Shown: positions 32,976 to 41,741 of the stretch, one piece after another
Position numbering within the stretch: position 1 is the stretch's first letter
How the letters are laid out: the number at the start of each line of letters is the position of its first letter
Source of the DNA: CAYUCJ01 sp049282265
GTDB taxonomy: Bacteria > Desulfobacterota > DSM-4660 > Desulfatiglandales > Desulfatiglandaceae
DNA length: 62,248 bases
Direction: 5' to 3'
NCBI GenBank assembly: GCA_049282265.1
Contig: JBAPTR010000156.1
Location: forward strand, 1-62,248
Position numbers and translations under genes: made by a program
Notes under the pieces: generated by a model
What the model saw: the letters and a program-made list of their open reading frames with translations, nothing else
The model's database searches: none
Told to the model about the DNA's origin: nothing

Positions 32976-33206
32976 ATGGAAGACATAAAAAAGGCGATTT
33001 TGGATTTTGCCGAAAATAATAAGAAGACCAAGTTTTACTTCAAAGATCTGGAAAAAGCTGTCCAGAAGACCATGCCGGATGTGAAGGCCAGGGCCATCAA
33101 AAAGGCCGCAACAGCCCTCATCAATGAAGAAAAACTGATCTACTTCTCCACCGGCAGCAGTACGATGTATGGTTTAAAGGGAAGGGGTATCACCGAAGAT
33201 CACTAA
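32976..33206 (+). CDS. dsrD: DsrD, allosteric activator of DsrAB
   Basis: The 76-residue winged-helix protein (MEDIKKAILDFAENNKKTKF ... LINEEKLIYFSTGSSTMYGL) matches DsrD, found next to dsrAB in reductive sulfite/sulfate reducers. It increases sulfite reduction by DsrAB. Its presence argues for a reductive rather than sulfur-oxidising Dsr pathway. It follows dsrB by 37 bases with AAAGGAG before the ATG. Confidence 0.93.
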   Translation: MEDIKKAILDFAENNKKTKFYFKDLEKAVQKTMPDVKARAIKKAATALINEEKLIYFSTGSSTMYGLKGRGITEDH

Positions 33207-33247
33207 CGGCTATTTTTGGTGGTTTTGGTGGATCTGAAACATGTTCA

Positions 33248-33294
33248 ATAAGAGAAGGGGTCGCCGTCCTGCCTGGATTGCGGCCTCTTCTTAT
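33248..33294 (+). terminator. Hairpin after dsrD
   Basis: ATAAGAGAAGGGGTCGC (33248-33264) pairs imperfectly with GCGGCCTCTTCTTAT (33280-33294). No T run follows, so termination is unproven. It separates dsrABD from the TPR gene. Confidence 0.35.
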
Positions 33295-33370
33295 CTTGAC
33301 CGCTCAAATTGGAGTTTCCCGAGAATCGGGATATTCTCGTTTGAGAGGTTTGTTGTTATAGAGGATTGCA

Positions 33371-33997
33371 ATGAAGACACCACAAGGGGCAGAGGAGTTT
33401 ATTGCTCAACAGAAGGAAATACTGACCCAGAATTCCGATTGCGCCAGCTCGAGTTATAACCTTGGTGTAGCCCTTATGGGCCAGGGGAAACTGGACGAGG
33501 CCATCGAGGCATTCAACGAAGCCATCAGTAACAGTGGCCGAATGTTTGAGGGGTATGTAAATCTCGGATATATCTATTTCAAAAAGGGGGATCTCGATCA
33601 GGTCATCGAGGTCAACAAAAAGGCCATCGAGATAGAACCCCGGTATGCCCGGGGGTATGCCAACCTTGGATTTGCCTACCTGCAGCTCTTGGAGAGTGAT
33701 GAGGCCATAAAGGCCCTTGAAAAGGCTATTCAGTTAAATCCCGATATTGTGCAGGCATGGAGCAACCTTGTTAATGCCCATTTGCAGAAAGGGGACGTGA
33801 CGAAGGCCATCGAGGTCGGAGAGAAGCTGGTTGAAAAGGCACCGGATTTCGCCCTTGGCCGGAACAACCTCGCCTTTGCTCATTACAGCCACGGGGACTA
33901 TGAAAAGGCAATCGTCCATTTGGACAAGGCGGTTTCCCTTGGATTCCAGGCCCATCCGGAATTCCTGGAAAAGCTGGAGCCTTACCGCAAGAAATGA
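33371..33997 (+). CDS. Tetratricopeptide-repeat protein
   Basis: The 208-residue soluble protein is made of about five TPR units, for example YNLGVALMGQGKLDEAIEAF, GYVNLGYIYFKKGDLDQVIE and GYANLGFAYLQLLESDEAIK. TPR proteins hold complexes together. No signal peptide is seen. It follows dsrABD and overlaps the next gene by ATGA, so the two are coupled. Its partner is unknown; a Dsr or maturation role is only suggested by position. Confidence 0.8.
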   Translation: MKTPQGAEEFIAQQKEILTQNSDCASSSYNLGVALMGQGKLDEAIEAFNEAISNSGRMFEGYVNLGYIYFKKGDLDQVIEVNKKAIEIEPRYARGYANLGFAYLQLLESDEAIKALEKAIQLNPDIVQAWSNLVNAHLQKGDVTKAIEVGEKLVEKAPDFALGRNNLAFAHYSHGDYEKAIVHLDKAVSLGFQAHPEFLEKLEPYRKK

Positions 33998-34620
33998 TTC
34001 CTGACACCCTTTTCAGGGGCTATGAGGCACTCGTAGCCGGCGCAGACCAGGCATTCAGAATGATGCAGGATCATCACCCCTCCGGCGTCAGTTGTGCGCC
34101 CCGTTGCTCGGACTGCTGCCATGCCGTTTTTGGCCTGTTTCTGCTGGAGGCCGTCTTCTTGAGATATCATTTTGAAAAACTGGATCGGAAAACCAGGCGC
34201 CAGGCCTCGTTAAGGGCCGACAAGGCTGAAAAGGAAATGGGGAGAATCATAAATGAGGCGCAAAAAGGAGGAGTCGAACAGGGCTCCTACTCCCTTGAAA
34301 AAGCCCATGTTCGGTGTCCACTCCTGGATGAAGCTCATGAGTGCATCTTATATCCGTATCGGCCTATCACCTGCCGAGTGTATGGGATTCCAACCGCAAT
34401 TCAGGGGAAGGCCCATGTCTGCTGGAAGGCGAAATTTGAAGAAGAAAAATCATACCCCGCCTTCAATTTCGATGAAGTGAACAAGGAGCTTTACCATTTG
34501 TCCGGGGAACTCTTACAGGGGATGGGGGGCAGTGACCCATCAAAGGCAACTTTTTTGGTAAGTGTTTCCAAGGCTATTACGACGCAGACACCGGATTTGA
34601 TAGGGAAAATTTTTCTCTGA
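33994..34620 (+). CDS. YkgJ-family cysteine cluster protein
   Basis: The 208-residue protein has CAPRCSDCCHAVFGLFLLE near the N-terminus and later RCPLLDEAHECILYPYRPIT followed by CRVYGIP, the pattern of the YkgJ (CxxCxxCC) family. The cysteines probably bind zinc or an iron-sulfur cluster. The function of the family is unknown. It is coupled to the TPR gene, and its 3' end overlaps the convergent gene by about 44 bases. Confidence 0.8.
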   Translation: MIPDTLFRGYEALVAGADQAFRMMQDHHPSGVSCAPRCSDCCHAVFGLFLLEAVFLRYHFEKLDRKTRRQASLRADKAEKEMGRIINEAQKGGVEQGSYSLEKAHVRCPLLDEAHECILYPYRPITCRVYGIPTAIQGKAHVCWKAKFEEEKSYPAFNFDEVNKELYHLSGELLQGMGGSDPSKATFLVSVSKAITTQTPDLIGKIFL

Positions 34621-35746
34621 TGGAACAGAGTCCCTTTACGTGGCCCGGCAGGCGCTCCATGATAATCCTCATCTCATCCTGGGCCCCTCGCCGGTAGATC
34701 TCAAGGAGTGGTTCGAAGGCTGCAATAAGTTCCGACGGTGAAAAGGACTTGAGGAGATCAAGAAAATCCCAGGCAACTGTTTTCTTGAAATACCCCTCAT
34801 CAATCACCGTTTTGAGCCCCTCAAAAAACCCCTGCATCACTGATAACAAGATACCACCTCCAATCCAAACTGCCTCACCCACCCCATCAAGCCGGTCCAG
34901 CCGCATTCTCAGCCCCATGTCAAGAAAGAAAAAGAGGAGGTTCGCCAGACTATTTTCCGCACACTGCCCTGGGAGAGTGAGCAACGGTTCGTAACCACGG
35001 GCGGTGGTGAGCCTGACACGTGGTTCACCTTCCTGATTTCCGATAACGAAATCCCCGGCCGCGTGATGCCACGGGTGCACCCGGTATGAAGTCTCGGGAT
35101 CATAGAGCAGGGTCAGAGTCCGGGAAGCCTGTCGGAATATCTCTGTAAACTCTTTTTCGGATGCGGCCCGATGGCCATCCTGAAGGTCCCATATACAGAG
35201 ATAGGGGTTTCCGTCCCTGTCCCGGGAAAGATGCCACTCGTGATATCCTTCGAACCACTCTCCCAGGAAGAAGGATAGGTCTTCCTCCTCTGCGCCGCTG
35301 GTTAGCTTCATGGTGCCCTTGAAATAGACCTTTGGAAGTCCCGCCAGGGGGCACTTCCGGTTCAGGTGGGTGAGCGTTTGGAATTCTCTCTCCAGGGCCT
35401 TCCTGCCTGTCGCCGTGACTGCTGAGATCAGGGAGAATTTGCCGCAAAGGCTTTCCCCTTCAACTTCAACACTGGCCACGTGGCAGATTGGACCCTGCTT
35501 CTCACTCCGTATCGTGACTTTTCTGATATTTTTCTCTTGGGGGCATGATCCATTGCCGTCCCGCAGTGCATCCAGGAAGGAATCCCGGTGGTCATTGAAG
35601 AGGAATGCCTGCGCAGCCTGGAAATAGTCTGTCAATTTCAGAAAGGGATGCGCCGTCGAAGGAGAAATGAGTAAGGGCTTTTCAAGATCTTCCCGGCTGG
35701 GAGAAATGTCACCGCTTGGGGAAGAAAAAAGGGAAAGGATCATCAT
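34577..35746 (-). CDS. Hypothetical protein, possibly kinase-like
   Basis: The 389-residue soluble protein is unfamiliar. It has YFKGTMKLTSGAEEEDLSFF, GEWFEGYHEWHLSRDRDGN, HPWHHAAGDFVI and a hydrophobic LANLLFFFLDMGLRMRLDRL. The HxWHHAAGDF segment recalls the catalytic loop of lipopolysaccharide or aminoglycoside kinases, and conserved H/D residues support that weakly. It overlaps the HEAT-repeat gene start by 4 bases, so it belongs to the leftward pyrR-led operon. Confidence 0.6.
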   Translation of the reverse strand: MMILSLFSSPSGDISPSREDLEKPLLISPSTAHPFLKLTDYFQAAQAFLFNDHRDSFLDALRDGNGSCPQEKNIRKVTIRSEKQGPICHVASVEVEGESLCGKFSLISAVTATGRKALEREFQTLTHLNRKCPLAGLPKVYFKGTMKLTSGAEEEDLSFFLGEWFEGYHEWHLSRDRDGNPYLCIWDLQDGHRAASEKEFTEIFRQASRTLTLLYDPETSYRVHPWHHAAGDFVIGNQEGEPRVRLTTARGYEPLLTLPGQCAENSLANLLFFFLDMGLRMRLDRLDGVGEAVWIGGGILLSVMQGFFEGLKTVIDEGYFKKTVAWDFLDLLKSFSPSELIAAFEPLLEIYRRGAQDEMRIIMERLPGHVKGLCSIREKFSLSNPVSAS

Positions 35747-36837
35747 AAACGTGCGCGCGCCTCGGCAACAACTTGTCCCACCGTCTTCTTTTCAAGAATA
35801 CCCTGATCGTAGATCTCTATTTGAGTCGTCTCGTCTCGAAGTTCCTCCAGGTCTTTCTCTATTTCATTTGCTCCCAGGTTCCCGAGAAACCAGGCTGCAT
35901 AGCCTCTAACGAGAGGATCTGGATCTTTCAGGTAAGGGATAAAGTGAAGGGTATGCTTTCGCAACAGATCAGGTCGTTCATCGGCAATCGATCCAAGGAT
36001 CCGAAGCACGATCGGCCGCCTGACTTCATCACCCAGAAACTGGTAGAGTTCAGGAATGTATCCCGCAAACAGGTCTATTTTATGACGAATAATTTCACCG
36101 ATGGCTTCAAATGCCCCCCAGCTGGATGCCGCCGAATCTGAGATTGCCGTGAATAACCGCTGGAGGAGCTTTGAAATGCTGGACGGATTGTCTCTCGCGA
36201 TCCCGGCCGATACACGACCGAGTGCCTCGGCCGCCCGGTACCGGAATTGCGGGTCCGGCGAATAGAGGAGGCGCATCAGGTTTCTCACCAGCTTCCTGTC
36301 TGTTTCTGCGGCATCGATCAACGGGTCCAGCCTGTAGGATTGGACCAGGGCCTCAACTTCCTTTTTTGAAAAAGATTTTCCCTTCGTGTGGGTTTCCATT
36401 TTTCGGGTGACGGGTTTTGCATCCTCCAGCTTTTTCCTGACGCCCTCAGCGCTGACTTCCAGGACGTCTTCGTGAAATCGGACAAAACAAAGGGCGCCGG
36501 AGATCCGTCGACCTTCAAACGCGCCGCCGGGAACGACCAGGTGGTTGACGTAGTCATAGTTTTCCACTCGCCCTTCCTGGTAATCGTCCTCGGGTGACAG
36601 GTTCCACGCCAGATCCCAATCCATATTGCATCCGAAAACCAGCGCCTCAATCATGGCCGAACCCAAATTGTGCCCCGTCACATCGCAGGCATAGACGGCA
36701 CGGCAGGAACAGGCCCCGACCGGCATCTCGCCGGGACGACGGAGGTTCAGTTCTTTGGGCTTCTCAATCAGCATGCCGCAGAAAGGGCAGGTTGGTCTCT
36801 TAATGAATCCTCTCCCGAGGAGCTTGTTTTCAGGCAT
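35743..36837 (-). CDS. Zinc-ribbon / HEAT-repeat protein
   Basis: The 364-residue protein starts with TCPFCGMLIEKPKEL and GACSCRAVYACDVTGHNLGS, which look like a metal-binding module. The C-terminal half has HEAT repeats (SPDPQFRYRAAEALGRVSAG, DEVRRPIVLRILGSIADERP, DPDPLVRGYAAWFLGNLGAN). Similar proteins occur widely in sulfate reducers without assigned function, to my recollection under the DVU0298 name. It overlaps the following gene by 4 bases and lies 22 bases after the preceding one. Confidence 0.7.
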   Translation of the reverse strand: MPENKLLGRGFIKRPTCPFCGMLIEKPKELNLRRPGEMPVGACSCRAVYACDVTGHNLGSAMIEALVFGCNMDWDLAWNLSPEDDYQEGRVENYDYVNHLVVPGGAFEGRRISGALCFVRFHEDVLEVSAEGVRKKLEDAKPVTRKMETHTKGKSFSKKEVEALVQSYRLDPLIDAAETDRKLVRNLMRLLYSPDPQFRYRAAEALGRVSAGIARDNPSSISKLLQRLFTAISDSAASSWGAFEAIGEIIRHKIDLFAGYIPELYQFLGDEVRRPIVLRILGSIADERPDLLRKHTLHFIPYLKDPDPLVRGYAAWFLGNLGANEIEKDLEELRDETTQIEIYDQGILEKKTVGQVVAEARARL

Positions 36838-36859
36838 GAGCTTTTTCCGTTCTTCGGTC

Positions 36860-37123
36860 TCAGACGCGGACTTTCAGGTCCAGGTCCCGCGAATCCGTAT
36901 CGTATTCGAATTCCGTGATCCTAAAGTCAGATCCGGACTCCTTGAAGTGAATGAGCCAGTCTTTGTAGCGAGGTCCGGCAAATGTACAATTGAGGGCCCC
37001 GATACGTGCGTTCAGCTTCTTGAGTTTGGGGACGATCTTTTCAGAAAATACCTCCATGATCTCAAGCTTATCCTCTTCGCTCAGCGCCTCTCTTGCATGG
37101 TTCCGGGAATGATTGCTCACCAT
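36860..37123 (-). CDS. Small conserved hypothetical protein
   Basis: The 87-residue protein has EEDKLEIMEVFSEKIVPKLK, IGALNCTFAGPRYKDWLIHF and EFEYDTDSRDLDLKVRV. It is soluble with no signal peptide. I do not recognise a named family. It sits between fmdB and the HEAT-repeat gene in the same direction and is likely part of that operon. Confidence 0.65.
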   Translation of the reverse strand: MVSNHSRNHAREALSEEDKLEIMEVFSEKIVPKLKKLNARIGALNCTFAGPRYKDWLIHFKESGSDFRITEFEYDTDSRDLDLKVRV

Positions 37124-37253
37124 GGATCATTTTACTCCAAACAGTTTTTCGGGGATCTGCAATTGGGGCCGGCACCTGAAACAGTAGAGCAACCACGGGC
37201 CTGCATTGGTTTTCCGGAGCGAGAGACTCGCCGGGAAAGTTTGCTCGGTTGTG

Positions 37254-37499
37254 CTACTTGGCAGGGCCGGGCAAATCGAGGGTGGTACACTGGTTTGAGG
37301 ATCCACAGGATTTGGTGGTCATCTTCGGCATGTTCCCTCCCGGGCCGACGCCCATGGCGTAGTTGGTCCGGCTCACCACCCGTTCAAACGTATCGGAATC
37401 ACACTCCGGGCAGGCCATGAGGACTTCTTCTCTTGAATTCGTGAACAGCTTTTCAAATATGTGGCCGCACTTCAGACATCTGAATTCGAATATGGGCAT
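37254..37499 (-). CDS. FmdB-family zinc-ribbon protein
   Basis: The 81-residue protein begins MPIFEFRCLKCGHIFEKLF and continues ACPECDSDTFERVVSRTNYA, giving two CxxC knuckles of the FmdB / putative regulatory zinc-ribbon family. The tail has further cysteines (KSCGSSNQCTTL). It may be a small regulator or metal handler. It is transcribed with the genes around it. Confidence 0.82.
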   Translation of the reverse strand: MPIFEFRCLKCGHIFEKLFTNSREEVLMACPECDSDTFERVVSRTNYAMGVGPGGNMPKMTTKSCGSSNQCTTLDLPGPAK

Positions 37500-37627
37500 C
37501 TTTTCGCTCCCCTAATTTTTTGATCTACTTGAAAATATAGTCAGTTGGGGCGGGAAAGTCAAACGTAATGAAAAGCCCCAAATCCAGCGTCAAATTTGCT
37601 CATCATGTCATTCGACGGGGATTTAGC

Positions 37628-38020
37628 TCACATGACTTTGACGTAGACCTTCCTGTTCCTGGGCCCGTCGAATTCACAAAAGAAAACTTTCTGCCAGGTC
37701 CCGAGGACCAGTCTGCCTTTTTCCACCAGTATGGTGGCGGAACTCCCCATCAGCGAGGCCTTGATGTGGCTGTCGGCATTCCCCTCCAGGTGTCGGTAGC
37801 CGGCCCCCGCCGGGACGAGCTGGTTCAATTTGCCGAGGATGTCGTGGCACACGGCCGGGTCGGCCCCCTCGTTTATGGTGACGCCGGCAGTCGTGTGGGG
37901 GACATAGACCACACAGATGCCTGAATCGACTCCCGTCCTTGAAACTTCTTGTTGGATTTCCGACGTAATGTCGACAAGGTCCGATCTGCTTCCGGTACGA
38001 ATTTCAATGGTTCCGGCCAT
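37628..38020 (-). CDS. YjbQ/UPF0047 family protein
   Basis: The 130-residue protein has CVVYVPHTTAGVTINEGADP, YRHLEGNADSHIKASLMGSS and GTWQKVFFCEFDGPRNRKV. These are the conserved His/Glu/Asp patches of YjbQ (UPF0047), a trimeric family with reported secondary thiamine-phosphate synthase activity. The physiological role is not known. GGAGG lies before its ATG on the minus strand. Confidence 0.88.
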   Translation of the reverse strand: MAGTIEIRTGSRSDLVDITSEIQQEVSRTGVDSGICVVYVPHTTAGVTINEGADPAVCHDILGKLNQLVPAGAGYRHLEGNADSHIKASLMGSSATILVEKGRLVLGTWQKVFFCEFDGPRNRKVYVKVM

Positions 38021-38078
38021 GATGACCTCCTTTCGGTTGATGATCGGGGCGGTATGATCGCAAGAGACCGATGATTCG

Positions 38079-39272
38079 TCAGGTCAGGATGAGGGGGTGG
38101 GAGGTCTCTTTTGCTATTTGATCCTCCCCTTCCGCCTCACGGCGAAGTTCTTCATAAAAGGCAAGGCTCTTTTCAAGGAGAAATGCCACCAATGGGTTGA
38201 TGGACTGCAGGGGAGTTTTTTCCAGGGCCAGAAGAGCGGCCGAAAGGGCCAACTCTCCAAACTCCGGTTCATCACGTTTATGGAAAACAAAGGCCATTTC
38301 TTCCAGGCGGTACTTCAGGGTCTCCAGATTGCTCTCCGGAAAAGCCTTTTCAGCCCAGCGTTCCTTGATGGATTGAATCCGACCCTGTTCCTGGGCCTCC
38401 GAAAGCACGAGGGGGCCTCCTTCCGTTTCATCTAATTCAAGAAGAAGAGGTTCCATCTCGTCGGGACCGATTAACCAGGTCTGCATGGTGTCGTGGCTAA
38501 AAAGTTTTTCGAGCCGCGAATGACTGGCGGGTTCCCTGGGAGCCACTGGTTCGGGCAGAAGTTCGTAAATGGGAGGACGTTCAAGCACTGAACCGTTTTT
38601 GAGGGCCTGGTTTCGCAAACGGAGATAATCGGAGGGAATATTCAGGGAGGCCTCCTGTGACTTTGCATAGGCCTTTTCAAGGATGGTCAGGACATGGGAA
38701 ATGGAGGTGGGGGTACGCACACCCATTTCGTCGAAGAGGTGTGTTTTCAATTCCTTCAACCTCTTCTTGCTGTACGCTGCGGCATGGAATTCAACGAAGC
38801 CGGTTTCGTCGTTGACCACCCCGATGCCGGCGTCATAACCCGAAGGTGCCTGGGGAAATGAGACAAAAACGCCCCGGGTTCCGGTACCATCGATGGGCCC
38901 CACGAAGCCTTCCGGTTTTTCATTCTTACCTGCCCCGAAAGGGAGGAGAGGGCCAGGGGTTACCCCAAGGTGATCCGGCACTGCAATCCCTTTGTTTTTG
39001 AGCTTGAACAGGGCGCGCTTGACGGCCTTTTGAACATCCTTCCGGTCAAAGGCCTTGTTGAGGGACAGGAGAAGAGACAGAGTTGTCTCGTCACCGGAAG
39101 GGAGGCTCAAAGCGAGAGCTTGAGCAATCTCAGGGGTTGGAATCCTCTCCAGGATGTCTTTGGGAGCCTCTGTTTTACAGGCTTGGAGAAGCGATTCGAG
39201 GAGAGTTTTGTCTTCAGGGCACAGAGAGGGAGATAACGGCTTATTTTTCTTGTGTTTCTTTTTCTTCTTCAT
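38079..39272 (-). CDS. Hypothetical protein downstream of pyrR
   Basis: The 397-residue protein begins with a Lys-rich stretch (MKKKKKHKKNKPLSPSLCPE) and has GFVGPIDGTGTRGVFVSFPQ, GYDAGIGVVNDETGFVEFHA and a helical C-terminal part. There is no signal peptide or membrane segment. I do not recognise a family. It starts 3 bases after the pyrR stop, so it is co-transcribed. The basic start may bind nucleic acid (inference). Confidence 0.65.
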   Translation of the reverse strand: MKKKKKHKKNKPLSPSLCPEDKTLLESLLQACKTEAPKDILERIPTPEIAQALALSLPSGDETTLSLLLSLNKAFDRKDVQKAVKRALFKLKNKGIAVPDHLGVTPGPLLPFGAGKNEKPEGFVGPIDGTGTRGVFVSFPQAPSGYDAGIGVVNDETGFVEFHAAAYSKKRLKELKTHLFDEMGVRTPTSISHVLTILEKAYAKSQEASLNIPSDYLRLRNQALKNGSVLERPPIYELLPEPVAPREPASHSRLEKLFSHDTMQTWLIGPDEMEPLLLELDETEGGPLVLSEAQEQGRIQSIKERWAEKAFPESNLETLKYRLEEMAFVFHKRDEPEFGELALSAALLALEKTPLQSINPLVAFLLEKSLAFYEELRREAEGEDQIAKETSHPLILT

Positions 39273-39274
39273 AC

Positions 39275-39823
39275 CTAAGCGGCTTTTCTTCGTTCGATGG
39301 CCGCGTGATCAAAATAACCGGCTTCTTTCAGATAGACATTAATGGTTTCTTCGGCGGTCGTCTCCCAGGTACCTCCCACATAATTGGCCGTAATGGGCAG
39401 TTCCCTGTGTTGATCTCCGCGATCCACCAGGATGGCCAGTTCGATTTTCTTGGGACGGCCAAAGTCCATAAGGGCATCCATGGCTGCTCTTACGGTCCTG
39501 CCGGTGAAGAGGACGTCATCCACAAGGATCACCCTCTTGTTGTCTACGGAGTCCGGTAGTTCAGTCTTTCCTACCACCGGTGTCGGGCCGATTCTTGTCC
39601 AGTCATCCCGGTACATGGTAATGTCGAGTATCCCGACAGGCACGGTGGGTTGTCCCATTTCCTCAAGGGCTTCCTGAAGACGGGAAGCAAGGAACGCGCC
39701 TCCGGTGCGGATACCGACGAGAACGATTTCCTTCAGAGGCTTGTTGGCTTCGAGAATCTGGTGAGCCATCTTCCGGATGCTTTCGGAGATGTCCTTTTCC
39801 CGTAAGATAATGGTCTTTTCCAT
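39275..39823 (-). CDS. pyrR: PyrR bifunctional regulator / uracil phosphoribosyltransferase
   Basis: The 182-residue type I phosphoribosyltransferase has the PRPP loop VILVDDVLFTGRTVRAAMDA, LVGIRTGGAFLASRL and ILDITMYRDDW. In many bacteria PyrR senses UMP and controls pyr attenuation. No pyr biosynthetic gene or obvious PyrR-binding loop is seen here, so UPRT activity or control in trans is likely. It heads a leftward operon of poorly known genes behind a strong promoter. Confidence 0.92.
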   Translation of the reverse strand: MEKTIILREKDISESIRKMAHQILEANKPLKEIVLVGIRTGGAFLASRLQEALEEMGQPTVPVGILDITMYRDDWTRIGPTPVVGKTELPDSVDNKRVILVDDVLFTGRTVRAAMDALMDFGRPKKIELAILVDRGDQHRELPITANYVGGTWETTAEETINVYLKEAGYFDHAAIERRKAA

Positions 39824-39860
39824 GGGTACGGTTTGAGTATCCTGAGATTCAAAAACTTTT

Positions 39861-39889
39861 TTTATATCAGGCCAGGAAGATTATGTCAA
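39861..39889 (-). promoter_or_regulatory. Promoter of the pyrR-led operon
   Basis: On the minus strand TTGACA (39889-39884), a 17-base spacer and TATAAA (39866-39861) make a near-consensus promoter, 37 bases before the pyrR start. Confidence 0.65.
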
Positions 39890-39953
39890 CAAGAATTTGG
39901 GCTGCGTCAGCGATTCGTCGCGAAACATCATCCAATTATATCTATCCGCAGGG

Positions 39954-39982
39954 TTGAAAAAAACCGCCAACTCAGGTAAACT
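39954..39982 (+). promoter_or_regulatory. Promoter candidate of rnc-era
   Basis: TTGAAA at 39954-39959, a 17-base spacer and TAAACT at 39977-39982, 35 bases before rnc. Confidence 0.45.
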
Positions 39983-40017
39983 TAAAAAATATCTCAACGT
40001 TCGAAGAAAGGGTTGTA

Positions 40018-40728
40018 ATGTGTACACTTTCGAAGAAGTCCGGCCTTGACAATCTCGAAAGGGAACTCGGCTACGAATTCAAAGACCCCTCTCTGTTGGC
40101 CCGGGCCTTCCGGCATGCGTCCTATGTCAACGAGAGGGATAACGGTGACCTCGGGGACAACGAGAGGTTTGAGTTCCTCGGAGATGCCGTCCTTGACCTG
40201 GTCATCAGCCATATCCTGATGGTTCGCTTTCCCGATGTGCATGAAGGGGATCTTTCCAGGTATCGCGCCATGGTCGTGGACGAAGCCGGGCTTTTTATCG
40301 TGGCGACAGGACTGGGACTCGGGCACTACATTATGTTAGGAAAGGGTGAAGAACATTCAAATGGACGGACAAAGCCCTCCATCCTGGCCAATACGATGGA
40401 GGCACTTCTCGGAGCCATTTACCTGGATGGGGGTTACAATATGGCCTTTGAGGTAATTGAAAGGCTCTTTTCATCTTCACTTCAAGGAATCGGGACCCCG
40501 GAAATGGCGCACGATTTCAAGAGCAGGCTTCAGGAGTTTACGCAGAAGTTCTTCAAGACAATTCCGAAATACAGACTGGTCCAGGAAGACGGCCCACCCC
40601 ATGACAGACGGTTTCTGGTGGAATTGACTCACAGGGGTCAGGTCCTGGCGCAGGGCTATGGGAAAAGCAAGAAGGAGGCGGAGCAGTGTGCGGCGAGGGA
40701 GGCCCTGCTGAACCTGAAGGTTGAATGA
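40018..40728 (+). CDS. rnc: Ribonuclease III
   Basis: RNase III cleaves double-stranded RNA in rRNA and mRNA processing. The 236-residue protein has the signature NERFEFLGDAVLDL with Glu52 and Asp56, then LANTMEALLGAIYLDGG with the second acidic pair, and a C-terminal double-stranded-RNA-binding domain (DFKSRLQEFTQKFFKTIPKY ... GKSKKEAEQCAAREALLNL). The next gene overlaps by ATGA. The rnc-radical SAM-era order supports a single operon. Confidence 0.95.
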   Translation: MCTLSKKSGLDNLERELGYEFKDPSLLARAFRHASYVNERDNGDLGDNERFEFLGDAVLDLVISHILMVRFPDVHEGDLSRYRAMVVDEAGLFIVATGLGLGHYIMLGKGEEHSNGRTKPSILANTMEALLGAIYLDGGYNMAFEVIERLFSSSLQGIGTPEMAHDFKSRLQEFTQKFFKTIPKYRLVQEDGPPHDRRFLVELTHRGQVLAQGYGKSKKEAEQCAAREALLNLKVE

Positions 40729-41741
40729 AAAAATGTATTGTGCCGGTTTTTATCCCCAACCAGGGGTGTCCCCACCAGTGTCTCTTCTGCGATCAAGAAA
40801 AGATCACATCCGAAAAACACCATCACATCGATGGGTCCTCAGTGAGAATGACCATTGAAAAGGCGGTCCATTCAAGGAATTTTGACAGCCGGAATGCGGA
40901 ATTGGCCTTCTATGGAGGGACCTTCACCAGCCTTGAGACTGACCGGATGAATGAACTGCTCGACGCCGTTGCGCCCTATTTGCAGAAAGGCCTCTTTGGC
41001 GGTATCAGGGTCTCAACGCGCCCGGATTCACTGGATGAAGAGCGTCTCGAAATCATGAAACGCAGCGGGGTTCGGACCGTAGAGCTTGGTGTTCAATCGA
41101 TGGACGACCGGGTTTTGACCCTGTCGGCGAGAGGCCACTCAGCAGAGGATTCGGTGCGTGCCGTTCATCTTCTGCGGCAGGCGGGCTTCAGCGTCGGGGT
41201 CCAACTCATGCCCGGGCTTCCCGGCGATTCAGAAGAGACATTCCTCTCAACCATAGACAACGTGATTGCCCTCGCCCCGGATATGGCAAGGATCTATCCT
41301 GCCCTGGTCATCAGGGGGACCGGGCTGGCCCGGCTGTATCAGAAGGAGAAATACAGGCCTTTGACGCTTGATCAGGCGGTTGAGATATGCGCCGAGAGCT
41401 GTCGAAGACTCGAGGGGGCGGAGATCCCTGTTATCAGGATGGGACTGATGTCATCCCCCACGCTCATGGAGCCAGGTCAGGTCCTTGCAGGTCCGTGGCA
41501 CCCGGCCTTCGGGTTCCTGGTGAGGTGCAGCATTTACCGGAAGGTCATCGAGCCCCAGCTTCCTTCCCCTGGTAAACAGCAGAAAATCAGAATCAGGGCC
41601 AGCGGCAGAGAGGTCCCGCTGCTGAGGGGCTACAAGAACAGCGGGCTGGGCTGGATCACATCGCGAACCGGGGCAAAAGTCGTAGGCATTGAGGTCGGTC
41701 CGACCCTGCCACCGGGAAAGATAGATGTGGAGCGGGTATGA
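40725..41741 (+). CDS. Radical SAM protein (Elp3-like, without acetyltransferase domain)
   Basis: The 338-residue enzyme has the CxxxCxxC cluster motif GCPHQCLFC (Cys15, Cys19, Cys22), AELAFYGGTFTSLE and VRTVELGVQSMDD, which place it near the Elp3/HemN type of radical SAM proteins. The acetyltransferase domain of Elp3 is missing. It may modify tRNA, given its place between rnc and era; the reaction is not known. It overlaps rnc and era by 4 bases at each end. Confidence 0.85.
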   Translation: MKKCIVPVFIPNQGCPHQCLFCDQEKITSEKHHHIDGSSVRMTIEKAVHSRNFDSRNAELAFYGGTFTSLETDRMNELLDAVAPYLQKGLFGGIRVSTRPDSLDEERLEIMKRSGVRTVELGVQSMDDRVLTLSARGHSAEDSVRAVHLLRQAGFSVGVQLMPGLPGDSEETFLSTIDNVIALAPDMARIYPALVIRGTGLARLYQKEKYRPLTLDQAVEICAESCRRLEGAEIPVIRMGLMSSPTLMEPGQVLAGPWHPAFGFLVRCSIYRKVIEPQLPSPGKQQKIRIRASGREVPLLRGYKNSGLGWITSRTGAKVVGIEVGPTLPPGKIDVERV

